From Planctomycetota bacterium (lineage in GTDB: Bacteria > Planctomycetota > UBA1135 > UBA2386), in NCBI GenBank assembly GCA_028281765.1, contig JANQJF010000111.1, positions 1 to 64,000 on the forward strand: a DNA stretch of 64,000 bases, in the 5' to 3' direction. Positions 24,471 through 34,392 of this stretch are shown here, in pieces; the stretch's first letter is position 1; every line of letters starts with the position of its first letter. A model generated the notes under the pieces. The model had not been told where the DNA came from and made no database searches. It worked only from the letters and a program-made list of their open reading frames with translations. Both the position numbers and the translations under genes were made by a program.

Positions 24471-25706
24471 GTGAATCGGACCAAGCGAATCTGGCCGTGG
24501 GTATGGGGCATCCTGGGCCTCGGCCTCGTCGTGCGCACCGCCGTGCGCGACCGCGGAGTGATCTACGACCACCTCGAGTTCGGTCGGCGCCTGTTCTCGG
24601 GCGCGGATCTCTACGCGCCGTTTCTCGACGCGCCGCGGCCCCTGCACCCGGTCTACCCGCCGTCGTTCGGGCTGATGACGTGGCCGTTCACGTGGCTTCC
24701 GGACGAGGTCGCGCGCACGCTGTGGGCCGTGCTCCAGGTCGCGGCGCTCGCGGGGATCGGCGTGTGGCTCGCGCGACTGCTCGTCAAGCACTGGCCCGAC
24801 CTCGCACCGCGAGTGCACGTAACCCTGTTCGCGACCGCGCTGCTCGCGTCGCGCTACGTGCTGCGCGACACGCACGGCGGCGGCGGCAACGTGATCAACC
24901 TCGCGCTCGTCCTCGGAGCGCTTCATCTCGCGTCGCGACAACGAGACCTGTTCGCGGCGTGCGTGCTCGGCGCCTCGCTCGCGACGAAGCCGACCGGCGT
25001 CCTGTTCGTACCGCTGCTGTGGATGTTCGGCTACCGCCGCGCGGCGGTCCTCTCCCTCGTCGTCGCGGGATCGCTCCTCGGGCTCGCGCTGGGCATCCAC
25101 GGCAACGGGATCGCGCCGCTCGAAACGTGGCTCCACGGCACGCTGGCGTACGGGCGGATGACCGACCTGTTCGCGGCGCCGGAGGGAGGCTTCCCGCCGT
25201 TCAGCTGGATGAACCAGTGCATGCGCTGCGCGGTCGTCCGCTTCTTCGGCGAAGTGCCACCGCACTTCGTGGAGCAGGTGCCCGGCTTCGTCCCGGGACT
25301 CGGACTCGGACACGCGGCGACGACCTGGATCCGGCACGCGCTGACGGTGTCGATCCTCGGCGCGACGTTCTGGGTCGCGTGGCGACACCGCGACGACGAA
25401 ACGCGACGCCCCATGACGATCGCCGCGCTCTTCGCCGCGTCGCTACTCCTGTCCCCGATCTCGTGGAAGGCACACCACGTCGCGTTGCTGCCCGCGCTCT
25501 TCTTCGTCGCAATCCATGCGATGCGCGGCCGCCTGTGGGCATGGGCGTTCGCGGGGATCTACGCGGTCTCCTGCGTGGCCGGCGAGGAACTCGTCGGCAA
25601 GCAGTTCAAGAACGTGCAGCAGAGCTGGTACTTCGTGACGTTCGGCACGATCGCGCTGTGGATCGCTTGCCTCGCCCGCCGCCCATTCGGCGATGCGGTG
25701 CAATGA
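24471..25706 (+). CDS. Integral membrane glycosyltransferase (GT87/DUF2029 type)
   Basis: A 411-residue multi-pass membrane protein with a GTG start. It has about ten hydrophobic segments, starting WPWVWGILGLGLVVRTAV. The first periplasmic loop has DHLEFGRRLFSGADLYAP and VYPPSFGLMTWPF, the pattern of polyprenyl-phosphate-mannose-dependent mannosyltransferases of family GT87, where an Asp in the first loop is catalytic. Further hits to the family pattern are DTHGGGGNVINLALVLGALH and GASLATKPTGVLFVPLL. Such enzymes add sugars to lipid-linked or protein acceptors on the outer face of the inner membrane. It is divergent from the BtpA-family gene. Confidence 0.82.
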   Translation: MNRTKRIWPWVWGILGLGLVVRTAVRDRGVIYDHLEFGRRLFSGADLYAPFLDAPRPLHPVYPPSFGLMTWPFTWLPDEVARTLWAVLQVAALAGIGVWLARLLVKHWPDLAPRVHVTLFATALLASRYVLRDTHGGGGNVINLALVLGALHLASRQRDLFAACVLGASLATKPTGVLFVPLLWMFGYRRAAVLSLVVAGSLLGLALGIHGNGIAPLETWLHGTLAYGRMTDLFAAPEGGFPPFSWMNQCMRCAVVRFFGEVPPHFVEQVPGFVPGLGLGHAATTWIRHALTVSILGATFWVAWRHRDDETRRPMTIAALFAASLLLSPISWKAHHVALLPALFFVAIHAMRGRLWAWAFAGIYAVSCVAGEELVGKQFKNVQQSWYFVTFGTIALWIACLARRPFGDAVQ

Positions 25707-25809
25707 GACGCAATCGGCACCTTCACGATCGACCGACGCCACGGACGCGTCGACGTCGATCGGTTCGGCTCGAGTTGACGGAATCCGGCGACCCGGCTCC
25801 AATTCACCC

Positions 25810-28800
25810 ATGCACACCCCCGCCGCGACCGCCGCCCCGAGAAGGGAGTCGGACCGGACCCCGCTACGCACGCTACTGCTCGCCAGCGTGCTGGGCATCC
25901 TGAGCATCACCGCGTGCAACAGCGCGCTCGAGAACCGTCGCGGCGGACTCGACCAACCGCCACCGCAGTCACCCGACATCTCCAACCAGCGCAAGCTGAG
26001 CTTCGGGTTCGATCCGGGTATGACCGTCGAAATCTCCGACGACGCCAACGACCACGCGGTCGCGGTCGCCGGCGGCGTGATCCCGGGGGTCAACGGCGAC
26101 GACCGCCATGTGGTGTTCTTCGCATTCGCGACTCCGACCCCCGCGAGTTCGCAGGGCACGGTCGGCACCACGAACACGCCGGTCACGCTCGACCGCGACG
26201 GCTCGACGGATACGAACGGTCAGTCGGACGTGTTCGTCGCCGCGATCGTCAGCGACGGCGTCGACCCGTTCACGTTCACCGAGGGTGTCGTGCAGACGAT
26301 GCGCCACCCACGCTGCCAGACCTGCCACAGCATGGCGGTTGCTCCTGCGACGACGGCGTTCGGCGAAGCAGGTCACCCCGGCGGCACACCGCCACTCGCC
26401 GCGAACGACGCCGGCGCCTGCGCGACCTGTCACGGCCCGTTCGCCGACAACGACTGGCGCACGCCGCCGGCACCGTTCGACTTTCGCGGCAAGTCGAACC
26501 GGGCGCTCTACGAAGGCGCGATCGTCGCGCCGCCCGGCCAGTCCCTCGAGAAGCACTTCCTCGAAGACCCGCGTATCAACTGGGCGCTCGACGACGGTCG
26601 ACTGCCGACGACGCCGACGCCGTCGTTCGCGGATGACGACCGAGACGGCCTCGCCGAGACGGCGGACACCGACGGGACGAACCGCACGGTGCCGGGTGGT
26701 TTCGCGTTCTTCCGCCAGGCGATCCTCAAGTGGATCGAGGGCGGCACCCGGTTCAACTCGGCGGACTCGGCCGTGCACGACATCGTTCTCGTGAGCCGAG
26801 TCGGCACGACCGCGGCAAACGGCGCGTCCACGCAACCATCCCTGAGCTTCGCGCCGAACACCGGCTTCGACCCGGCGGTCGGCGGCAGCATCGGCGATCT
26901 CCGGATCGCGTTCACGTCGACGGCCCCGGACTTCGCGCCGAACGACGACGCGGCGAGCCCGGACGTATTCGTCGTGCGCGCAGGCGCCACCGTCGCACCC
27001 GCTTCCGACACGACGACGCCGCTCGATCTGCAGATCGACTTCGGCACGATGCAGCTCGTGAGCATGAACACCGGTGGCAACCCCGCCGGCGGATCGAGCG
27101 CCCCGGCACTCGGCGGTAGCAACGGTGAGCTCGTCGCATTCGAGTCGCTCGCCGGCGATCTAGTCGCAGGCTTCACCGACGGCAACGGCGCGAACGCGCC
27201 CGACCTGTTCGTGCGCAACCTGAACAACACGACGACCCAAGCCCTCACCAACGGCAACGGCGGCTCGTTCGCGCCGACCGTCGACCCAGCGGGGAATGCG
27301 TTCGCGTTCGAATCCGACGCGAACGATCTCGTGGCTGGCGACGCCAACGAGGTGCGAGACGTGTTCTTCCGTCGCCGCAATCCGGACGACAGCCTGCAGG
27401 CGATCGAACTCGCGAGCCTCTCGGCAAGCGGCGATCGAGCCTCGGGCGGCGCGAGCCGCAGCCCCAGCGTCGTGGTGCGCGGTGCGGACCTGCTCGTCGC
27501 GTTCGAGTCGGACAAATCCGACCTCGTCGCCGCTGTCCCGGCGATGTCGACGACGAACGCCTACGTGCGCGTCGTCCGCGCCAACGCAGCCGAGTCCACG
27601 ACCCTGCTCGTCAACCAACGGATCGAGAATGGCACCGCGACGCTCGGCGATCAGGACGACGGCAAGGCGCCGGCATCCTCGTTCGCGCCGCGTCTCAGCG
27701 CCAATGGCAACCGGCTCGCGTTCGTCACGCACGCTGACAACCTCATCGACGGCAGCACGACTACCGACAACGGAAGCGAGGCCTTCGCCGATCACAACGG
27801 CGTCGCCGACGTGCTGATCGCGAACATCGGCGCCTGGCTCGATGCGAGTCCGGACACGGCTTCCCTCAACCACCTCTACGTCAGCGTCTCGCCGAATAGC
27901 GGATCCGCGGACTACGACGGTCAGACCGACGCCGCGACGGCCGCGACTCGGCGCGGCTCGACGATGCCGCTGATCGGAACTTTCTCGGGTTCGACCGACG
28001 CGCGTGGCTTCCTCCTCTACAACACCGACACGGACAACGTCGGCAGGTCGGACAACGACGACAACGTCATCGTGTTCGTTGATGAAATCGTGCGTGGCAA
28101 GGTCGCCGACATCGAAGTGTCCGGGCCGCCACGCGTCGGCACCGAGCTGTCGTTCTCGATCGACTCGACCGACTCCGACTCGATCTCCTCCATCAAGTGG
28201 AGCTTCGGCGACCCGAGCAGCGGCAACGCCAACTCCTCGACGGAGCGCGCCCCCAAGCACACGTTCAACGCGGTCGGCACCTACACAATCCGACTGGAGA
28301 CGACGTTCAGCGACGGTCTCGAGGCAACGGACGAAGTCACGATCACCGTTCGCCAAGCCGTCGACGCCAACTTCGCCGCGGCGACACTGGCAGGTGGAAC
28401 CGACGTCGTCGAAGACCTCGCGCTGACGTTCGCGGACTCGTCGACCGGAGTCATCGACCCGAGCAACGCGAGCTACGCGTGGTCGATCGACGGCGTGCAG
28501 GTCGCGACGACACGCAATCTGGATCGGACCTTCGCCGATCCCGGCACGTTCGTGATCCAGCTCCGCGTCGAAGACACGGACGGCGCGGTCGACACGGAGC
28601 AGTTCACGCTGACCGTACACCAGCGCGTGTCGGCGAACTTCACGTTCGCGACGCCTTCGGGCAACCCGGCCTCGGTCACGAACCCACAGGTGAACTTCTC
28701 GACGACGTCGGTCGTGGGCACGATCGTCAGCCACAACTGGGACTTCGACGATGGCGGTGCGAACTCCGCTCTCGCCGCACCTCAGCACACGTTCAGCGGC

Positions 28801-29760
28801 GCGGGCAGCTTCGACGTGACGCTGACCGTGACCGGACCGGGCGTCGGCAACACGTCGACCCCGGTCATGAACAACGTGCTCGTGATCGGCGCGCTGGTCG
28901 TTTCGATCTCACCGTCCGCGACGCAGGTGCTGCGTCCCTCGGGTGGCACTGCCGACATCACGTTCACCGCGACGTTCCCGGCGACTCCCCCGCAGGACCT
29001 CAACCAGGTCCGCTACACCTGGAACTTCGGCACGGGCCAGGGCGGCGTCGTCGGCGTCGGCCCGACGTTCAACTCGGTCACCCACGCCTACACGGCGAGC
29101 GGTCCGTTCACGTGTTCGGTGACCGCGGAGGACCTGGTCGCGGTCCAGGACGACACCGACACACAGAACGTCACGGTCTTTACGCAGGTCGTCGGCACGT
29201 TCTCGATCACCGGAACCGGCATCACGCGCACGATGACGGCCACCCAGGCCGGCGCGTCCTACGAGTGGGATCTCGACGGGGACGGAGTGGCGTTCAATTC
29301 GATCTCCGCGACGACCCAGACGGTCAGCAACTTCACGTTCGAGCCGGGCTCGAACATCGTGCGCCTCCGCGTCACCGGGGCCGGCCCGTCGAACATCGCC
29401 ACGTCGACGCAAACGCCGAACATCGTCGCGACGTTCCAGAACGTCTACGACGAGGTGATCCTCGGCGGCGCCTGCGGCAGCTGCCACATCACCGGCGGGC
29501 AGAACACGGCGATCCTGCTCAACACGCAGCCACTGTCGTTCACGCAGCTCACCACGGGGAACGCAGGCGCGTGCGGCGACTACGTCGTGGACGGGAACGC
29601 CAACGCGAGCTACGTAGTGCAGAAGCTCGAGCAGACAACTCCGTGCGCCGGAACGCAGATGCCGCCGCCGGGCGGCGGCGCGCCGGACCCGTGGCCGCCA
29701 GGCTCGGTCGAATTCGCGATCATGCGCAGCTGGATCGACTCGGGCGCTCCCAACAACTGA
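25810..29760 (+). CDS. Cytochrome c / PKD-domain lipoprotein
   Basis: A 1316-residue protein starting at the ATG at 25810; the frame further upstream overlaps the GT87 gene. The lipobox is LSITAC (Cys about 37), so it should be lipid-anchored outside the inner membrane. Two haem-binding CxxCH sites lie at 169-173 (CQTCH) and 204-208 (CATCH) and a third at 1222-1226 (CGSCH). Between them are TolB-like repeats (AFESDANDLVAG, AFVTHADNLIDG; about 300-680) and four to five PKD-like domains from about 760 on (VSHNWDFDDGGANS, SYEWDLDGDGVAF). The C-terminus QMPPPGGGAPDPWPPGS..WIDSGAPNN is the distal-ligand part of a planctomycete-type cytochrome c domain. A role in electron transfer coupled to extracellular polymer binding is inferred. 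Confidence 0.82.
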   Translation: MHTPAATAAPRRESDRTPLRTLLLASVLGILSITACNSALENRRGGLDQPPPQSPDISNQRKLSFGFDPGMTVEISDDANDHAVAVAGGVIPGVNGDDRHVVFFAFATPTPASSQGTVGTTNTPVTLDRDGSTDTNGQSDVFVAAIVSDGVDPFTFTEGVVQTMRHPRCQTCHSMAVAPATTAFGEAGHPGGTPPLAANDAGACATCHGPFADNDWRTPPAPFDFRGKSNRALYEGAIVAPPGQSLEKHFLEDPRINWALDDGRLPTTPTPSFADDDRDGLAETADTDGTNRTVPGGFAFFRQAILKWIEGGTRFNSADSAVHDIVLVSRVGTTAANGASTQPSLSFAPNTGFDPAVGGSIGDLRIAFTSTAPDFAPNDDAASPDVFVVRAGATVAPASDTTTPLDLQIDFGTMQLVSMNTGGNPAGGSSAPALGGSNGELVAFESLAGDLVAGFTDGNGANAPDLFVRNLNNTTTQALTNGNGGSFAPTVDPAGNAFAFESDANDLVAGDANEVRDVFFRRRNPDDSLQAIELASLSASGDRASGGASRSPSVVVRGADLLVAFESDKSDLVAAVPAMSTTNAYVRVVRANAAESTTLLVNQRIENGTATLGDQDDGKAPASSFAPRLSANGNRLAFVTHADNLIDGSTTTDNGSEAFADHNGVADVLIANIGAWLDASPDTASLNHLYVSVSPNSGSADYDGQTDAATAATRRGSTMPLIGTFSGSTDARGFLLYNTDTDNVGRSDNDDNVIVFVDEIVRGKVADIEVSGPPRVGTELSFSIDSTDSDSISSIKWSFGDPSSGNANSSTERAPKHTFNAVGTYTIRLETTFSDGLEATDEVTITVRQAVDANFAAATLAGGTDVVEDLALTFADSSTGVIDPSNASYAWSIDGVQVATTRNLDRTFADPGTFVIQLRVEDTDGAVDTEQFTLTVHQRVSANFTFATPSGNPASVTNPQVNFSTTSVVGTIVSHNWDFDDGGANSALAAPQHTFSGAGSFDVTLTVTGPGVGNTSTPVMNNVLVIGALVVSISPSATQVLRPSGGTADITFTATFPATPPQDLNQVRYTWNFGTGQGGVVGVGPTFNSVTHAYTASGPFTCSVTAEDLVAVQDDTDTQNVTVFTQVVGTFSITGTGITRTMTATQAGASYEWDLDGDGVAFNSISATTQTVSNFTFEPGSNIVRLRVTGAGPSNIATSTQTPNIVATFQNVYDEVILGGACGSCHITGGQNTAILLNTQPLSFTQLTTGNAGACGDYVVDGNANASYVVQKLEQTTPCAGTQMPPPGGGAPDPWPPGSVEFAIMRSWIDSGAPNN

Positions 29761-29761
29761 C

Positions 29762-31423
29762 ATGCGAAGACTCACAACCGTCGTCGTCCTCGTGGCCGTC
29801 CTCTTCGGCTGCAAGGCGCTCCTCCGTGCCGCGTGGGAAGTCTCGGGACTGCGCGAGTACCTCTCCGAACTCACCGGCCGCAAGCAGGTGCTGACCCTCG
29901 AGAACGGCATCCAGGAGGGATCCGCGACCGAGTTCTACGAAACCGGCGAGAAGTACTCCGAGGGGCAATACCGCGCCGACCACAAGTTCGGTCACTGGCA
30001 GTACTGGTACCAGAACGGCCAACTCAAGGCCTCCCGCTACTTCGACCGCAACGGCGCGCGCACCGGCATATGGGAGGAGTACCACGACAACGGCAAGCTC
30101 GCGGCGCGCGGCGCGTTCTCGAATGACCAGGAGCAGGGCGAGTGGAAGCGGTGGTCCGAGGACGGCACGCTCGTCGAACGCACCGAGTATGTCGACGCGA
30201 TGCTCGCCGGGCTTGTGCTCGGTTGGCACCCCGACGGCAGCAAGAAGTGCGAGGGCATGTGTGCCCAGGGCCAGAGTATCGGGCGCTGGCGCTTCTGGAA
30301 GACCACCGGCGAAGCGAGCGAGAAGACCTACCCGACGCCGGCCGGCTGCAACGTCGTATTCGAGTGCTGGGACAACGGCGGGCGCAAGCGCTGTGGCGTC
30401 GTGCGCGACAACGCCCGCGTCGGCTGCTGGTCCACCTGGAACGAAGACGGCAGCGCACGCTTGTCCTACCAGCTCGAAGGTACCGGCCAGACCTACGCGT
30501 ACCGCGCCGACTCCGAGGTGCTGGTCGAGGGCAACGTCCGCGGCGGCGACCTCGTGATGCCGAACGGCGACAGCCGAATGCTGCCGCGCGTGTCCGCGAT
30601 TCCCGGCGAGTGGAGCGATCCGAGCCTCGCGGAGACCGAGAGCGACGAGTACCGCGTCGTCGCGACGTGGATCGCGGAAGCGAAGAGCCCTCTCGAGCCG
30701 CAGGCCGCGCCGCCGCCCAACGCCGCTCCCGCGGTCGAACCTTCTCCCGATCAGCTCGCGGAGGCGGCGCCGAAGCCGGCACTCCAGCCCGAGTTCCAGG
30801 GCGAATTCACGCACCGTGAGCGCGAGATCTACGACGAAGTCCTGACGCAGTACAAGTTCGGCTCGTCCGGGGCCGGCGTCGCCGGTCTCTACGCGCCGCG
30901 GCCGAACGCTTCGGAGGTGCCGAAGGTGCGCTCGGACCTGATCGGCAAGCTGCCCTCCGAGTGCCGCCTCTCCGCAGCCGAGGGCGGCGAGGTTTGCATC
31001 CGCGAATACAAGGGCATTCGCACGCTCGTCGTCGTGATGCGCGGCTACCTCGGCCAGGTGTGCGTCTACTGCGTCGCGCAGGCCAAGGCGCTCCACGACA
31101 TGATGCCGAAGCTCCGCGAATACGGCGTCGAGTCGCTGGTCGTCGTCTATCCCGGACCGGAGGGCTCGAAGGAAGCCTACCTCGCCGGCTACCGGCGCAT
31201 GTATCCCAACGAGCAACCCGAGTTCGACATCTACTACGACATCGGTCTCGAGCTGTGTCAGGAACTGAACATTCAGGGCGGGAAGCTCGCATATCCGACT
31301 ACGCTTCTGGTCGATGAAGACGGTCTCGTCCGGTGGGCCTACACCGGCGAGAACGAAGCCGACCGGCCCGCGATGGCCGACCTGATCAACGAATTGAAGT
31401 CCTGGGGACCCCCGAAGCGGTGA
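29762..31423 (+). CDS. MORN2-repeat / thioredoxin-like lipoprotein
   Basis: A 553-residue protein whose ATG follows the stop of the cytochrome gene by one base. The N-terminus has a lipobox (VAVLFGC, Cys17). Residues about 45-260 hold MORN2-type (YwqK) repeats: GSATEFYETGEKYSEG, GHWQYWYQNGQLK, GIWEEYHDNGKLAARG, GEWKRWSEDGTLVE and CWSTWNEDGSARLSY. A Pro/Ala-rich linker follows. Residues about 390-550 are a thioredoxin-like AhpC/redoxin domain with VCVYCVAQAKALHDM (Cys434, Cys437) and YPTTLLVDEDGLVRWAY with the cis-Pro. This joins a surface repeat to an envelope redox domain. It likely reduces or oxidises disulfides of envelope proteins. It is coupled to the kinase gene downstream through a GTGA overlap. 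Confidence 0.85.
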   Translation: MRRLTTVVVLVAVLFGCKALLRAAWEVSGLREYLSELTGRKQVLTLENGIQEGSATEFYETGEKYSEGQYRADHKFGHWQYWYQNGQLKASRYFDRNGARTGIWEEYHDNGKLAARGAFSNDQEQGEWKRWSEDGTLVERTEYVDAMLAGLVLGWHPDGSKKCEGMCAQGQSIGRWRFWKTTGEASEKTYPTPAGCNVVFECWDNGGRKRCGVVRDNARVGCWSTWNEDGSARLSYQLEGTGQTYAYRADSEVLVEGNVRGGDLVMPNGDSRMLPRVSAIPGEWSDPSLAETESDEYRVVATWIAEAKSPLEPQAAPPPNAAPAVEPSPDQLAEAAPKPALQPEFQGEFTHREREIYDEVLTQYKFGSSGAGVAGLYAPRPNASEVPKVRSDLIGKLPSECRLSAAEGGEVCIREYKGIRTLVVVMRGYLGQVCVYCVAQAKALHDMMPKLREYGVESLVVVYPGPEGSKEAYLAGYRRMYPNEQPEFDIYYDIGLELCQELNIQGGKLAYPTTLLVDEDGLVRWAYTGENEADRPAMADLINELKSWGPPKR

Positions 31424-33540
31424 CGAACGACAACGAGCGGACGCAGCCCGATTCCGACCCGTCGCCGATCGGTGACGCGGACCGCACGATCCCACAGAAC
31501 CCCGACGCTGCCCCGGTCGAGAACCCGGATCCGACGCTCGTACAGAATGCGGAGGCTGCCGAGCCTGCGGCGAACCCGGACCAGACGCTGATCCAGGAGA
31601 CCCCGCCGGTCGAGGACTCGCTGCCCGCAGAGGAGCCGACGATCGCGCAGAACCCCGACGCGACGATCGCGAGCGGCACGAGCACGGGAACCGGCGCACA
31701 GCCCGCCGAGCCAGAATCCGATCCGGACCTGCCGCAGATCGACTCGATCTGCCTCGAGCGCCGCCTCGGCGCTGGCGGCATGGCCAAGGTCTACCTCGGC
31801 GTGCAGGACACGCTCGACCGCCGCGTCGCGGTCAAGGTGCTGTCAGATCGACTGCGCGACGACAGCTTCCAGGCTCGGTTCGAACGGGAGGCCCGCATCC
31901 TCGCGACGATCCAGCACCCGTCGATCGTCACGTGTCACCTCGCGGGTCGCACGCAGTGCGGCAAGCCGTTCATGGCGATGGAGTTCATCGACGGCCCCGA
32001 CCTGCGCCAGCACATCGAGAAGACCGGTCCGCTGCCGGTGCTGGAGGGCGTCCGGGTCGCGCGGGATCTCGCGGTCGCACTCCAGTACGCGCACGGCAAG
32101 AGCATCATCCATCGCGACGTCAAGCCGGACAACGTGCTGTTGCAGCCCGACGACAGCGCGCCGGACGACTCGCCGTTCCCGTTCGTCGCGAAGCTCGCCG
32201 ACCTCGGCCTCGCGCGCCAGAACAGCGCCGCGAGCGACGGTCTCAGCATGCCCGGCATGATGATGGGCACGATGTCGACAATGGCGCCAGAGCAGTTCGA
32301 CGATCCGGACAACGTCGACTTCCGGGCCGACATCTACGGCCTCGGCTGCGTGTTCTACGCGGCACTGACGGGACATCGCGCGTTCGTGCGAACCGAGCTC
32401 ACCGCCGTCATCGACGAGAAGCGCGTGCCGCTCGGACCCGACGCGCGCCAGAAGAACGCGGACGTGCCGGCCGACGTGTCGAAGCTGATCCGCAAGATGC
32501 TCGCGGGCGACGCAAAGGACCGCCCGCAGAGCTACGGTGAACTCGTCGCGAGCCTCGAAGAGCTGCTGCGCAAGCTCGACCCCGACGCGCCGACCCCATC
32601 GCCTCAATCGAAGCGGACGTCGATCCTCATCGGTGCCGCGATCGCCACCTTGCTCGTCGTCGGCGCCGTAGCGGCCGGCGTCTTCGGCGAGGATCCTCCT
32701 CCGCCCAACCTGCCGCCGAAGATCACGGTGCGAGGCCCGACAAGCGTGCGCCCGCTCGCACGCACGACACTCACGGTGGAGCCCGACGATCCCGAGGGCG
32801 ACGCGCTGACGATCCGCTGGCGTCAGGTCGGCGAATACCCGACCGTCCAACTGGACAACGCGGAACTCGCGACGGCGACGTTCAAGGTCACGAGCTTCGT
32901 CGACGAACCGACTCCCTGTCGCTTCGAGGTCCAGGTCGACGACGGGATCAACGCCTACGTCGCGGACACGGTCGACGTCGTGGTCGAAGCCGTGCCCGAG
33001 AAGTCACTGTTCGGCAACGCGGAGGACATGCTCGCCGGTTGGCAGATCCGATCCGGCAAGTGGAGCGAGTTCGAGGGCGGCGTGAACATGCACGACAACC
33101 CGCGCCGCAAGCTCGCCTACGCGACGCGCGAACTCCCCGCGCCACCGTGGCGGCTGCGCGGTTCGTTCCAGGTGCGGAATCGGGGTAATCGGTACCCGCA
33201 GGTCGGGGCCAGCCTCAACGTGGAGCCGCTCGGCGAGATCGCGCTACTCATGCGCGGCGACGCGGAACGCGCGTGGCTCGAAGTCATGCAGATCGTGGAC
33301 GGCGAACCCAAGCCGTTCGAGCCGCCGAAGCGGCACGAGTGGAAGCTGCTCGACGACCGCGAGGTCGCCTTCCAAGCGATCCACTCGGACGGCAAGCTCG
33401 AAGTGTCGTGCCACGTCGCCGGTGAGGACGAGCCCCTGCGCTGGGAACCGCTCGACGTCACACCGAACGCGACGGCATCGATGTCGCTGGTCGTGGTCGG
33501 AGCGGGCTCGGGCGTGTTCCGCGGCCTCCAGATCCACTGA
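31420..33540 (+). CDS. Membrane-anchored Hanks-type Ser/Thr protein kinase
   Basis: A 706-residue kinase starting at the GTG at 31420 inside the previous stop codon. Residues 1-105 are disordered, acidic and contain four copies of a [DE]-x-T-[IL]-x-Q motif (DRTIPQ, DPTLVQ, DQTLIQ, EPTIAQ). The kinase domain follows: GAGGMAKVY from residue 117, VAVKVL, HRDVKPDN at 231, ADLGLA (a DLG variant of DFG) and MAPEQF. A membrane segment (SILIGAAIATLLVVGAVAAG) lies near 401-425. The outer part has an Ig/cadherin-like domain (VEPDDPEGDALTIRWRQ) and a beta-sandwich reminiscent of laminin-G folds. It therefore senses an outside signal and phosphorylates cytoplasmic proteins. Confidence 0.92.
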   Translation: MTNDNERTQPDSDPSPIGDADRTIPQNPDAAPVENPDPTLVQNAEAAEPAANPDQTLIQETPPVEDSLPAEEPTIAQNPDATIASGTSTGTGAQPAEPESDPDLPQIDSICLERRLGAGGMAKVYLGVQDTLDRRVAVKVLSDRLRDDSFQARFEREARILATIQHPSIVTCHLAGRTQCGKPFMAMEFIDGPDLRQHIEKTGPLPVLEGVRVARDLAVALQYAHGKSIIHRDVKPDNVLLQPDDSAPDDSPFPFVAKLADLGLARQNSAASDGLSMPGMMMGTMSTMAPEQFDDPDNVDFRADIYGLGCVFYAALTGHRAFVRTELTAVIDEKRVPLGPDARQKNADVPADVSKLIRKMLAGDAKDRPQSYGELVASLEELLRKLDPDAPTPSPQSKRTSILIGAAIATLLVVGAVAAGVFGEDPPPPNLPPKITVRGPTSVRPLARTTLTVEPDDPEGDALTIRWRQVGEYPTVQLDNAELATATFKVTSFVDEPTPCRFEVQVDDGINAYVADTVDVVVEAVPEKSLFGNAEDMLAGWQIRSGKWSEFEGGVNMHDNPRRKLAYATRELPAPPWRLRGSFQVRNRGNRYPQVGASLNVEPLGEIALLMRGDAERAWLEVMQIVDGEPKPFEPPKRHEWKLLDDREVAFQAIHSDGKLEVSCHVAGEDEPLRWEPLDVTPNATASMSLVVVGAGSGVFRGLQIH

Positions 33541-33558
33541 CCGGCGACTCTCGAGAAC

Positions 33559-34392
33559 TCAGAACGTCCAGCCGATCCACAGCTCGGCCCACAGGTTCCG
33601 GTCGTCGATGTTGATCGTGTCGAACCACTGCTGCAGCGTCTGGTCGAGGATCAACGAACCGGCGCCGACTGCGCGGATGTAGGTGTTGCCCGACGGCGTC
33701 AGCTTGTAGGTCGCGCCGACGCGCAGCAGCAGGTCGGAGAACACCTCCTCGTTCGCGAGCCCGTAATTCCAGAAGGTCTGGCCGTCCGAGGACAGTCCGA
33801 GCTGGAGCGTCGAGTCGAGCGTGAGCTCCTCGTTGATCTCGAAGCCCTCACGCACGCCCGCCACGACGTAGTAGTCGCGCACTTCTTCGATGTCGTAGTG
33901 CACGCGCACGAACGCCGACGCCTCGAGCACCTCGACCGACGTGTCGAGATAGAGTTCGCTCGTCGCGCCGCGCACGCCGTTCGGGAAGATCTCGCCGTTC
34001 GGGAGGTTGTAGTTCACGACGCCGCCCCGGAACGACACGGGCCCGACCGTGCGGGAGTAGCTGGCGTCGAAGTCGATCTGCTGGAACTTGCCGGCGTGAC
34101 CGTCAGGCAACCACGCGTTGCCGGTGCTGTCCCTGAGGTCCATGTAGCCGCGGTTCTCGAAGTTCACCGCACCGCCGTCGACCGTCTGTGCGGTGATGCC
34201 GAAGCGGGTCTCGAACACACCGCGTTCGTTCTGCGGCATCCCACGGTGGTTGCTCTGGCTCGCGACCCCGAGCTCGCCGAAGACGATCGGCGCTTGTACG
34301 CCGGCTTCGAGTTCGGACGGGAAGATGCACGACGGGACCAGCAGAAGCGGGCCGAGGGCAGCGAGCAGGCGCACGTAGCGTGGAGCGGGCAT
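33559..34392 (-). CDS. Envelope beta-barrel protein, possible lipoprotein
   Basis: A 277-residue protein starting at the ATG at 34392. The N-terminal segment RLLAALGPLLLVPSC ends in a possible lipobox Cys, so it could be lipid-anchored; cleavage by ordinary signal peptidase is the alternative. The mature protein is a series of amphipathic strands (FVRVHYDIEEVRDYYVVAGV, NYGLANEEVFSDLLLRVGAT) and ends ..LWAELWIGWTF, a terminal Phe typical of outer-membrane barrels. The two readings, lipoprotein or barrel, conflict and remain open. It is divergent from the next barrel gene, 193 bases away. Confidence 0.7.
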   Translation of the reverse strand: MPAPRYVRLLAALGPLLLVPSCIFPSELEAGVQAPIVFGELGVASQSNHRGMPQNERGVFETRFGITAQTVDGGAVNFENRGYMDLRDSTGNAWLPDGHAGKFQQIDFDASYSRTVGPVSFRGGVVNYNLPNGEIFPNGVRGATSELYLDTSVEVLEASAFVRVHYDIEEVRDYYVVAGVREGFEINEELTLDSTLQLGLSSDGQTFWNYGLANEEVFSDLLLRVGATYKLTPSGNTYIRAVGAGSLILDQTLQQWFDTINIDDRNLWAELWIGWTF

